A stretch of DNA of 64,000 nt from JAXIPB01 sp045403155 (GTDB lineage: Bacteria > Actinomycetota > Actinomycetes > Mycobacteriales > Micromonosporaceae), in the NCBI GenBank assembly GCA_045403155.1, contig JAXIPB010000013.1:1-64000 (forward strand), given 5' to 3'. This document shows, in pieces, positions 26,540 to 34,161 of this stretch. Made by a program: the position numbers and the translations under genes. Position 1 is the stretch's first letter. The number at the start of each line of letters is the position of its first letter. The notes beneath the pieces are model-generated. The model ran no database searches. It saw nothing but the letters and a program-made list of their open reading frames with translations, and was not told the DNA's origin.

Positions 26540-29170
26540 ATGGCGTGGGAGGTCGAGGCGACCGAGACTGAACGGATGCGGTTACTCGAACGGGAGTCCC
26601 CGTTGGCGTCGCTCGCCGAGTACGCGGACGAGGCGCGACACGGCGATGGGCGGCTGGTGCTTGTCGCCGGGGAGGCCGGCGTCGGCAAGTCCACGTTGGT
26701 GGAGCAGCTTCAGCGCGACGTGCCGGATGCCCGTTGGTTCTGGGGTGCCTGCGACGGCCTCTTCACGCCACGGCCACTGGGGCCGCTGTTCGACCTCGCT
26801 GGCCAGCTTGGAGGTGAGCTCCTCGAGCTATGTCGAATTTCTGCGACCCGAGATGCACTCTTCGATGCGGCGCTGCGCCAGCTCAGCGAACCGGGATTGC
26901 TGAACATCGTCGTGATCGAGGACGTCCACTGGGCCGATGAGGCCACAATAGATCTGCTGCGGTTTCTCGGTCGGCGTCTGCGGAACGCCCCCGTCTTGCT
27001 CGTTGTCACGTACCGAGATGAAGGCTTGGCATCGACTGATCCGCTCCGCATCGCTCTCGGAGAACTCGCCTCGCACCGGTCGACGAGGCGGATATGGCTC
27101 GCGCCGCTCTCGCCGGACGCGGTTCGCGTTCTGGCGAGTGAATGCGGGCTCGATGCGGGCGAGCTCTACCGCCTCACTGTCGGGAACCCGTTCTTCGTCA
27201 CCGAGGTGATCCGGGCCGGCATGGGCGCGATTCCGGCCTCGGCTCGGGATGCGGTGCTGGCCCGGGTCGTGCGCCTCAGCGGCGAGTCTCGTACCGTCCT
27301 TGACGTTGCGGCGTTGATCGGCGCCCGGGTCGAGATGCGGCTGCTGGAAACGGTCACCTCCTGTTCGCCATCGGTCGTCGATGAGCTCGTATCGTCCGGG
27401 CTCCTCGCCGGCGACGGCACGTGGCTGAGGTTTCGTCATGAGATCGCTAGACTCGCCGTGGAGGAGGCGATCGCGGCACACCGCCGGGCAGCGATTCACG
27501 CTCGAATCCTCGACGCCCTGCGCTCGCTCGGAAGTGACGACGACGCTGGCCTTGCCTTTCACGCGGAGCAGGCCCTTGACGGCGAGGCCGTGCTCCACCA
27601 CGCAGTTCGCGCGGCGCGGCGGGCCGTGGAGCTGGTGTCGCACCGCGAGGCGGCGGCCCAGTACGAGCGGGCCACGCGCTTCACGTCCGGCGCCGAGCCG
27701 GCGTTCGTGGCTGGACTCTACGACGGACTCGCCGACGAGCTGTTGCTGGTCGACCGATGGAAGGACGCCGCCGACGCCACGGCTCGCGCGCTGGCCCTCT
27801 GGCGCTCGATCGGCGACCCGCTACGCGAGGGCGACACGCTGCTCCGGCTCGCGAAAACGATGCAACGCCAAGGTCGCGGCACCGAGGCGGCCGCGACGTT
27901 TGAAGCCGCCGTGGCCGCCCTCCAACCGCTCGGCCCGAGCAGGGAGCTGGCACGGGCCTACGGCTCGATGGCCATCGAACGAATGGTCAAGGGCGCCAAC
28001 GACGCGGCCATCGAAGCGGCCGGGCGGGCTCAGGCGATCGCCGAACCGCTAGGCGTGTCCGAGGCGCTCATCGACGCCCTGATTGCGCAGGGCGTCGTCG
28101 CCGCCGATACGGGCGGCGACTGGATTGGGCCGATGGGTCGAGCGCTGGAGATCGCAACCACTGGGGGCTTCGAGAATCATGCCGGCCGGACATTCGCCGC
28201 CATTTACAGCAATTATTGCCAACAGCGACGATACGCCGAAGGCGAACGGTATTACGTGGACGGTCTCGCCTACTGCGACGAGCACGACACCACCGCGAAC
28301 GGCAACTGGCTACGCGACGACCGCAGCATCGCACTCGAAAGGCTCGGGCGCTGGGACCAGGCACTGGCCCTGGCCACGGAAACCCTGGCTCGTATCGGGC
28401 CCTCCCCGCCCAACCGGATGGGGTCGCTGACGAGCCGCGGCATTATCGGAGCGCGGCGCCGCGACCCCCACACGTGGGACCATCTCGACGAGGCCATCGC
28501 GGGAGCTGACGGGACCGACGAGGCGCAGCGGATCGTGCTGGTGCGGCTGGCCCGCGCCGAGGCGCACTGGCTCGCGGGAGACCACGACTCGGCGCGGCAA
28601 GAGGCCGAGCTGGCCGCGGACCGATCGTCGGCGTGCGATCCCTGGGACCGCGGCGCGGTCGCGGCCTGGCTGCGCCGCACCGGCTCGACCCGCTCCATCG
28701 TGGGAGCGATCGCCGAGCCATATCGGCTGCAGGTCGAGGGAGATTGGGAGAAGGCCGCGCAGCTCTGGTCCGATCTCGGGTGTCCGTACGAGGTCGGGCT
28801 CGCGCTGCTGGACGCCACCGAGGAGACGGCGCTGCGCCGGGCCCTGGGCATCTTCGCCGAGCTTGGTGCCCCGGCCGCCGCCCGGATCGCCCGGCAGAGG
28901 ATGCGCGCGCTCGGCCTGAGGTCGGTCAATACTGGGCCGAGATCCGCCACTCGGGAACACCCGCTGGGACTGACGAGACGCGAGCGGGAGGTGCTCGACC
29001 TGATCTGCCGTGGACACTCAAACGCCGAAATCGCAGCGCGTCTGTTCATCTCCGCGAGAACCGTTGACCACCACGTCTCGGCCGTGCTCACCAAGCTGGG
29101 CGCCCCAAACCGCACCGCCGCGGCGGAAGAAGCAGCCCGGCTCGGGTTGGTAGGTACGCCGGAAAGATAG
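26540..29170 (+). CDS. LAL-family LuxR transcriptional regulator, paralogue 1
   Basis: An 876-residue STAND ATPase regulator of the MalT type. Walker A GEAGVGKST lies near residues 44-52, Walker B IVVIEDVHWADE near 122, then the winged-helix linker (VGNPFFVTEVIRAG), a long TPR-like region and a C-terminal LuxR helix-turn-helix near 811-860 (LTRREREVLDLICRGHSN, ISARTVDHHVSAVLTKLGA). The frame is open from 26180, but the ATG at 26540 is chosen because the paralogue at 44884 shares the same N-terminal pattern (MA....AT.T..M.LLERES) and the same upstream GGACC. Such proteins activate target promoters when a ligand and ATP are bound. The haloperoxidase gene, with a possible operator, follows immediately. 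Confidence 0.9.
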   Translation: MAWEVEATETERMRLLERESPLASLAEYADEARHGDGRLVLVAGEAGVGKSTLVEQLQRDVPDARWFWGACDGLFTPRPLGPLFDLAGQLGGELLELCRISATRDALFDAALRQLSEPGLLNIVVIEDVHWADEATIDLLRFLGRRLRNAPVLLVVTYRDEGLASTDPLRIALGELASHRSTRRIWLAPLSPDAVRVLASECGLDAGELYRLTVGNPFFVTEVIRAGMGAIPASARDAVLARVVRLSGESRTVLDVAALIGARVEMRLLETVTSCSPSVVDELVSSGLLAGDGTWLRFRHEIARLAVEEAIAAHRRAAIHARILDALRSLGSDDDAGLAFHAEQALDGEAVLHHAVRAARRAVELVSHREAAAQYERATRFTSGAEPAFVAGLYDGLADELLLVDRWKDAADATARALALWRSIGDPLREGDTLLRLAKTMQRQGRGTEAAATFEAAVAALQPLGPSRELARAYGSMAIERMVKGANDAAIEAAGRAQAIAEPLGVSEALIDALIAQGVVAADTGGDWIGPMGRALEIATTGGFENHAGRTFAAIYSNYCQQRRYAEGERYYVDGLAYCDEHDTTANGNWLRDDRSIALERLGRWDQALALATETLARIGPSPPNRMGSLTSRGIIGARRRDPHTWDHLDEAIAGADGTDEAQRIVLVRLARAEAHWLAGDHDSARQEAELAADRSSACDPWDRGAVAAWLRRTGSTRSIVGAIAEPYRLQVEGDWEKAAQLWSDLGCPYEVGLALLDATEETALRRALGIFAELGAPAAARIARQRMRALGLRSVNTGPRSATREHPLGLTRREREVLDLICRGHSNAEIAARLFISARTVDHHVSAVLTKLGAPNRTAAAEEAARLGLVGTPER

Positions 29171-29237
29171 GCAACCCGGCAGCGAAATCTAGGCAACCAC
29201 TCCCGATTTCACGCGCGGGTCCGTCGCCCTACCGTCG
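29168..29237 (+). promoter_or_regulatory. Shared-architecture promoter with TAGGCAACC direct repeats
   Basis: Two perfect copies of TAGGCAACC start at 29168 and 29190 (22 bp apart), the first overlapping the stop codon of the LAL gene. Twelve bases after the second copy begins comes CCCGATTTCA (29202-29211), and 28 bases after that TACCGTCG (29230-29237). TTTCAC (29207) and TACCGT (29230) with a 17-bp spacer can serve as -35 and -10. The same elements with matching spacing lie at 56248-56316. Direct repeats upstream of -35 are how MalT-type activators bind, so the LAL paralogues are candidates. Confidence 0.6.
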
Positions 29238-29292
29238 CGTCGACATGTTTCGGCGGTTGAGAGACACCGTGTACGCACCGGGAGGTTGCGCG

Positions 29293-30708
29293 ATGAAGGA
29301 CAGAATCACCCAAGGCGAGGCGCAGGCCGTGGACCGGAACGGAAGCCGCGGCGCCATCCGGCGCCTCGCCGCCTGGGACGGTCGACACCTACGGGCCGGC
29401 GCCGTGCTTGCTGCTGTTGTTGGGCTGATCACGCTCGCCGCACCACCGCTCCAGGCCGCTCCCGTGGTAGCAACGCTGCCGAGCTCCGATGCGGTACGAG
29501 TGTGGAATCTCCACGCCGTGAACGCGCTGATCAACGCACCTGCCGCAGGGATCCCCGGCGCCGGTCAGACGCCACCAGTCTCGGAGTTGCACCTCGCGAT
29601 GGTGCAGGGAGCCGTCTATGACGCCGTCAATGCGATCGACGGCGGCCATCAGCCATATCTCGCCGGACTTTCACCGGCGTCGCCGTCAGCGTCGCCGGAG
29701 GCCGCCGTTGCCACCGCCGCGCACCACGTGCTCGTCGGACTCGGAATCCCGCCCGTGCCGGCGTTGAACCAGATCGTCATCGATCGACTCGACGCCCTGT
29801 ACGCCGACGCCCTGGCCGGTATTCCCGACGGTGACGCCAAGACCGATGGGATTATGGCTGGAGCCGCCGCCGCGGCGGCAATGCTCACCGCGAGAGCGGC
29901 GGACGGTCGATACCTGCCGTTCACGTTCGCGGTCGGCACCGATGCCGGCGAATGGCGTCCGACCGCGTCCGGCAGTGATCCGTTCGCATGGGTGGCCGGG
30001 GTCGAGCCGTTCCTACTCCAGAGCTCATCGCAGTTCCGGACGAAGGGGCCGCATGCGCTCACGAGCGGCGCCTACACCAAGGAATCCACCGAGGTGAAGG
30101 AACTCGGCGGCCCGGACACGCCGGACAGCCCCCGCACCGACGAGCAGACCGCCGTCGCCCGGTTCTACACCGTCAATCCCGTTGAGTTGTTCAACCGCAC
30201 GTTCCGGACGATCGCCGAGGATCGCGGGCTGACGCTCGTCGAGCAAGCCCGGCTCTTCGCCATGCTGAACCTGGCCGGGGCTGACGGCTTTATCAGCTGC
30301 TGGGATGACAAGGCCTTCTGGAACTTCTGGCGCCCGATCACCGCCATCCGCGAGGGCGACAACGACGGCAACCCCAACACCGTCGGGGATTCAGGATGGA
30401 CGCCCTTCGCCGCGACACCGCCGTATCCGGACCACCCGTCGGGATACAACTGCGTCACCAGTTCGATGATGTACACGGCCGAGGCCTTCTTCGGCGAACA
30501 GAAGGCGGCCTTCAGCGTCGTCAGGATCGTTCCGAATACGCCTACCGTGACGCGCGTCTACGAGCGATTCACGGACGTGATCGACGACACCATCGACGCG
30601 CGCGTGTACCAGGGCCTCCACTTCCGCGCAGCCGATGAGCAGGCGGCCGGGATCGGCGAGGACGTCGCCCACTGGCTCGACAAGCACTATTTCCAGCCGG
30701 TGAGCTGA
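29293..30708 (+). CDS. Secreted vanadium-dependent haloperoxidase/PAP2-like protein
   Basis: A 471-residue protein starting at the ATG after GGGAGGT (29280-29286). A long basic N-region and helix (GAVLAAVVGLITLAAPPLQA) direct export. The vanadate/phosphate pocket is recognisable: KAFWNFWRPITAIR (Lys and Arg of motif 1), PYPDHPSGYN (motif 2) and GLHFRAADEQAAGIG (His and Arg of motif 3). The motif-2 position that is usually His (PSGH) is Tyr here, so peroxidase chemistry is uncertain; an acid-phosphatase-like or altered activity is possible. The upstream region carries the TAGGCAACC repeats, and the gene directly follows the LAL regulator, pointing to regulation by it. Confidence 0.82.
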   Translation: MKDRITQGEAQAVDRNGSRGAIRRLAAWDGRHLRAGAVLAAVVGLITLAAPPLQAAPVVATLPSSDAVRVWNLHAVNALINAPAAGIPGAGQTPPVSELHLAMVQGAVYDAVNAIDGGHQPYLAGLSPASPSASPEAAVATAAHHVLVGLGIPPVPALNQIVIDRLDALYADALAGIPDGDAKTDGIMAGAAAAAAMLTARAADGRYLPFTFAVGTDAGEWRPTASGSDPFAWVAGVEPFLLQSSSQFRTKGPHALTSGAYTKESTEVKELGGPDTPDSPRTDEQTAVARFYTVNPVELFNRTFRTIAEDRGLTLVEQARLFAMLNLAGADGFISCWDDKAFWNFWRPITAIREGDNDGNPNTVGDSGWTPFAATPPYPDHPSGYNCVTSSMMYTAEAFFGEQKAAFSVVRIVPNTPTVTRVYERFTDVIDDTIDARVYQGLHFRAADEQAAGIGEDVAHWLDKHYFQPVS

Positions 30709-30734
30709 GCCGATACGTTCCGCCTCGGTTGTAG

Positions 30735-30787
30735 CTGTTCAAGACTCGCCCGGTTGCCGTACGGGGGACCGGGCGACTCTTGAACAG
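30735..30787. terminator. Very strong 20-bp inverted repeat, probable terminator
   Basis: The arm at 30735-30754 (CTGTTCAAGACTCGCCCGGT) and the arm at 30768-30787 are complementary at 19 of 20 positions around a 13-nt loop containing GCCGTACG. It sits 27 bp after the haloperoxidase stop and about 115 bp before the repeat-protein gene. Its length exceeds an ordinary terminator, and related sequence (TTGAACACTCGCCCG with a GCCGTACG nearby) recurs at 44549-44604, so it could also be a dispersed palindromic element. Confidence 0.7.
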
Positions 30788-30902
30788 TTGCCCCTCGGGT
30801 CCGGCTGTACGGTCCAGCCGGCCCGCCCAGCGCGACTGCCACCGACCGCCTCGCCGCATACCTGGGCCGAGCCATCTAAGGTGTCGGGAAAGGGGGCGGA
30901 AA

Positions 30903-31367
30903 ATGCCGATCGATCTGACCTACGACATGTTGGGCAGCCGACTGCGCGCCATTGGCGACGTTCCGATCAGCTACGACCGGATGGGTAGCCGACCCCGCAC
31001 GGTCGGCCGGTGGACCCTCGACTACGACCGGCTGGGCAGTCGACTTCGTTCCATCGGTGGCGTACCCATCGAGTATGACCGGCTGGGCAGCCGACCGCGA
31101 AAGCTCGGACAGATGGCCCTCGAGTACGACCGGCTCGGCTCACGGCTGCGAAGGGTGGGCGCCTACGAGCTGACCTATGACGCGCTCGGCAGTCGCGTCC
31201 ACACGATCGGGTCGGTCGTGGTTTCGTACGACCATCTCGGCACACGCCCGCGCCAGCTCCACCTGCCCGAGGCCCACACGACGCTACCCGACGAACTCCT
31301 CCTCGTCGTCTATCTTGTTCTTCACATGGAAGCCGAGCGACAGAGGAACGCGAACGCGAGCACGTAG
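30903..31367 (+). CDS. 17-residue tandem-repeat protein of unknown function
   Basis: AAGGGGGCGG precedes the ATG by a few bases. The 154-residue product is built from seven head-to-tail units of exactly 17 residues with the pattern (D/E)YDRLGSRLR-IG (for example IEYDRLGSRPRKLGQM, LDYDRLGSRLRSIGGV), then a 40-residue non-repeat tail ending in a hydrophobic helix (PDELLLVVYLVLHMEAER). Alternating hydrophobic and charged positions with a turn at each LGSR suggest a beta-solenoid or hairpin stack. No signal peptide is present, so the protein is probably cytoplasmic unless the terminal helix anchors it. The acetyltransferase gene starts 16 bp downstream and is likely co-transcribed. I do not recognise a named family. 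Confidence 0.75.
   Translation: MPIDLTYDMLGSRLRAIGDVPISYDRMGSRPRTVGRWTLDYDRLGSRLRSIGGVPIEYDRLGSRPRKLGQMALEYDRLGSRLRRVGAYELTYDALGSRVHTIGSVVVSYDHLGTRPRQLHLPEAHTTLPDELLLVVYLVLHMEAERQRNANAST
30909..31261 (+). repeat. Seven 51-bp coding tandem repeats
   Basis: In-frame 51-bp units encode the 17-residue repeats; the most conserved DNA is tacgaccggctgggcagccg. Copies have drifted at the third codon position and in the variable -IG--- segment, so this is an old, selected array rather than a recent slippage product. Confidence 0.8.
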
Positions 31368-31383
31368 CTGCGATGCTCACCCC

Positions 31384-32613
31384 GTGAACCATCCATTGCC
31401 CGCCGGCTTGGTCCTCCGTACCGGCCAACCCACCGACCTCGACCAGATCGCGACCCTGCTTACCGAGCGGGGTGAGCCTGCCGATGCGGTCGACCACCGG
31501 CTGGTCGTTGACGATCCCGACGCGGGGTGGGAGTGCTGCGCCGTGGTCGTCGACCGTGACCGCGTGGTGTCCACCGCGATCCTGCTGGACGAGACGCTCG
31601 TCCTCGACGGTGTGGCGATACCCGCAGGCCAGGTGGAGCTCGTCGCCACCGACCGCGAATACGAGGGGCGCGGACTGGCGCGGGCGCTGGTGGGCTGGGC
31701 GCACGAACGCTCCGCGGACCGCGGACACCTCGCCCAGGTGATGATCGGTATTCCGTACTTTTATCGGCAATTCGGCTACCAGTACGCGATCGCGATGCCG
31801 CAGACGCGCGATGTAGACACGGTTCCGCCGCCACCCGACGGTTACACGGTGCGCGGGGCTGGCCCCGCCGACATCCCGGCGATGCTTGAGCTTCAAGACA
31901 CCGCCCAGCACGGCTACGACCTGCGGATGGCACATTCAGCGGCGTGTTGGCGCTGGCTCGTATCCAGGGACGGCAGCGTCCAGCTGCTCGTCGAGCACGC
32001 CGGACGGCCGGTGGCGACCGGGCGGATCACCCCACCCGCTGAGGAAGTCTGGCTCGGCGAGGTCGCTGCCTCGCGTCCCGCGGCGGCCGAGGCACTGCTA
32101 GCCCACGCCGCGTTTGTAGCCCGCGCCTCCGGCGACGGCGCAGAAACCGGCGCGGTCAAGGTCAAGGAGCGCCCGGGTAGCCTCGGTGGTGACGCGCTGG
32201 AGGGCTACCTGGCGCGGCCGCCGCGGCAGGCCGCCCGCTACTACATCCGGGTCGGCGACACCGCGGCACTGTTGAATCACCTGCGCCCGGTGCTCTCCAC
32301 TCGGCTCTCCGAATCGGGGCTCGCCGACGGCAGCGGAGAGATCGTCGTGTCCTTCTTCCGCCACCACGTGCGTCTGCCGTACGCACAAGGGATCGTCCTC
32401 GACGTGCTCCAAGGTGGACCGTTGCAGGCCCCGGCCTCGGTCGGCGGCGCTGGGGTGGCGCCAGATCTGGTCGGGCCGTTGCTCTTCGGCCCCGACGGCA
32501 TCGCCGGCCTCGCCGAACGGCATCCAGACGTTTATCCAGGCCCGAACGAAGCCCTGATGATGGCGCTGTTCCCTCCGGTACGGGCCGACCTGCTCACGTT
32601 CTATCTGGCGTGA
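31384..32613 (+). CDS. Eis-like GNAT N-acetyltransferase
   Basis: A 409-residue protein beginning at GTG 31384. Residues 1-150 are a GNAT domain with the acetyl-CoA loop in VELVATDREYEGRGLARALV and the following FGYQYA strand. Residues about 150-290 form a second, degenerate GNAT-like domain (VRGAGPADIPAMLELQD), and the C-terminus (SGEIVVSFFRHHVRLPYAQG, PLLFGPDGIAGL) resembles the SCP2-like domain of the Eis family. Size and order fit Eis-type proteins (about 400 residues), which acetylate amines of small molecules or proteins. The substrate here is unknown. The gene follows the repeat protein closely and its end overlaps the convergent DivIVA-like gene by 13 bp. Confidence 0.82.
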   Translation: MNHPLPAGLVLRTGQPTDLDQIATLLTERGEPADAVDHRLVVDDPDAGWECCAVVVDRDRVVSTAILLDETLVLDGVAIPAGQVELVATDREYEGRGLARALVGWAHERSADRGHLAQVMIGIPYFYRQFGYQYAIAMPQTRDVDTVPPPPDGYTVRGAGPADIPAMLELQDTAQHGYDLRMAHSAACWRWLVSRDGSVQLLVEHAGRPVATGRITPPAEEVWLGEVAASRPAAAEALLAHAAFVARASGDGAETGAVKVKERPGSLGGDALEGYLARPPRQAARYYIRVGDTAALLNHLRPVLSTRLSESGLADGSGEIVVSFFRHHVRLPYAQGIVLDVLQGGPLQAPASVGGAGVAPDLVGPLLFGPDGIAGLAERHPDVYPGPNEALMMALFPPVRADLLTFYLA

Positions 32614-33167
32614 CTCGTAGCGACCGAGGCCCGCGGTTGGTTGTCCTCGTTCGATTCCGGTTCATCGTTCCCGAGGGCGCGCAACTGGCTTTGCATGAAC
32701 GACATCAGGTTGGACCGGTAGTCCCGGTCGAACTGCTTGAGCGCTTCGATTTGCTGCTCCAGCGCGTCGCGCTTGGCACCAAGGCTCCCGACGATGTCGT
32801 CGTATCGCTGCTGGGCTTGACGCTCGAGTTCGGACGCATGCGCCTGGGCGTCGTTGACGAGGTCCTGCGCCCTTGCGCGCGCATCGGAGAGCACCTTCTC
32901 GGCGTCTCGTCGAACGCCATCGGCGTGCGCCTGCGTCTCTCGCACTATCCGCTCGGCCGTTGCCCGGGCATCCGTCCGAATGTTGTCAGCATGGTGCTGT
33001 GCGCTGGCCACATGCTCATCAGCGGTTCGTTGGGCCAGAGTGAGCACCTGAAGGGCCCGCTGGGCGTCCGGATCGGGACCGTGATACGCCTGATCCGCTG
33101 GCACGTCGTCAGGGCTGGCTCCTCCGAGCAGTCCTCTGACACGACCCTTCGTCCGGCCATCGGCCAT
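32601..33167 (-). CDS. DivIVA-like coiled-coil protein
   Basis: A 188-residue cytoplasmic protein starting at ATG 33167 behind GGAGGTGG. After a short basic N-terminus (GRTKGRVRGLLGG) it is a continuous Ala/Asp/Arg/Gln helix (AERIVRETQAHADGVRRDAE, LVNDAQAHASELERQAQQRY) with heptad spacing, then a Gln/Asn-rich tail. This composition is typical of Wag31/DivIVA-related and ATP-synthase-b-like coiled coils of actinobacteria, but the membrane-binding N-terminal DivIVA motif is not clearly present, so it is called by shape rather than by motif. It may be a scaffold at membranes or poles. The in-frame upstream extension to 33329 is not used because it lacks a ribosome site. Confidence 0.7.
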   Translation of the reverse strand: MADGRTKGRVRGLLGGASPDDVPADQAYHGPDPDAQRALQVLTLAQRTADEHVASAQHHADNIRTDARATAERIVRETQAHADGVRRDAEKVLSDARARAQDLVNDAQAHASELERQAQQRYDDIVGSLGAKRDALEQQIEALKQFDRDYRSNLMSFMQSQLRALGNDEPESNEDNQPRASVATSHAR

Positions 33168-33346
33168 AGGACCACCTCCGTAATTGAGATCGTGCGCAGG
33201 GACAGCAGGACTTAGGCGGCGGTATGGTACCAACCTGGCCGCCATCGTTCGAGTGCAGAAACGCTGCGTGATCAGCGGATCACCGGGAGTTCGTGTTTCG
33301 ACCGGCCGACCTGATGACGTGGAGGGCATGACGTGGAGGGCCGCAC

Positions 33347-34150
33347 ATGACCGACACCATCACATCGCAGGTCCAGACGGCCGCGGCCAATGAGGGGCTC
33401 GGTCAACTCCGGCAGCGCTACCACGGCCGGTTCCGGCTCAGCGCCATCTTCGTGATCGCGCTGGCGGTGCTGTTCGGAGCGGCGGTCGCCAGTCAGTTCC
33501 TCACATCGTCGACCGACACCGCCGCCGTCCTCCTCCCGTTCTACATTCCGTTCCTGGCGATCACCATCTGGTTCTGGCGCTGGGAGCACCGGCACTCCAG
33601 CGATGACCTCTACCTGTTTGACGGCGGCATGATTCACGTCGATCGGAAGGGAGTGCTGACGTCCTACCCGTGGGCGGGCATCATCGAGGTCCGAACCCGC
33701 AGAATGGACCTCAGCGTCGAGAACGTTCCGGTGCGGACTGTGCACTTCATCAAAGTCGTACGCGGCGACGGTGCCTCGGTCGCGCTCAACAACCGGTTCC
33801 GGGGCATCGCACAGCTCGGCACCATCGTGCAGGAGTTGAGTGCGAACGCGCGGCTGCCCTTCGCCCTCGACGTGCTCCGCGCCGGCAATACGATCAACTT
33901 CGACGGCCTCGTCGTCGACCTGCAGGGCATTCGCCACGGAGGGCGCACGCTTGCCTGGCCGACGATCGTATACGTGGGGGCCGCCGAGGGTGCCTTGAGT
34001 ACGAAGGTGATCGTCCAGACCAGTGCGCGGCGGCGCCCGTACACCCGGCGATTGTTCCCCTCCCGACCGTTTCCCAATCTGCGCCTACTCGGCAACATCT
34101 CACAGGCGCTCAATGTGGACAGACGCGAGGCCACCGACGCGCGCGACTAG
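33347..34150 (+). CDS. DUF6585-like membrane protein with PH-like domains
   Basis: A 267-residue protein. Two membrane helices near residues 32-75 (FRLSAIFVIALAVLFGAAVA and VLLPFYIPFLAITIWFW) are followed by alternating beta strands (DLYLFDGGMIHVDRKGVLTS, PWAGIIEVRTRR) and a second similar block (INFDGLVVDLQGIRHGGRTL, LAWPTIVYVGAAEG). That pattern resembles paired PH-like barrels of the DUF6585 type facing the cytoplasm. A similar bipartite arrangement without helices is seen in the product of the gene at 56407. Function is unknown; lipid or protein binding at the membrane is plausible. The glycosylase-like gene follows after 11 bp on the same strand. Confidence 0.7.
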   Translation: MTDTITSQVQTAAANEGLGQLRQRYHGRFRLSAIFVIALAVLFGAAVASQFLTSSTDTAAVLLPFYIPFLAITIWFWRWEHRHSSDDLYLFDGGMIHVDRKGVLTSYPWAGIIEVRTRRMDLSVENVPVRTVHFIKVVRGDGASVALNNRFRGIAQLGTIVQELSANARLPFALDVLRAGNTINFDGLVVDLQGIRHGGRTLAWPTIVYVGAAEGALSTKVIVQTSARRRPYTRRLFPSRPFPNLRLLGNISQALNVDRREATDARD

Positions 34151-34161
34151 CATCTATCGGC

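Noticed and set aside
30909..31261. CRISPR-like regular repeats
   Set aside because: The 51-bp units are contiguous, in frame and protein-conserved, with no spacers; they encode a repeat protein.
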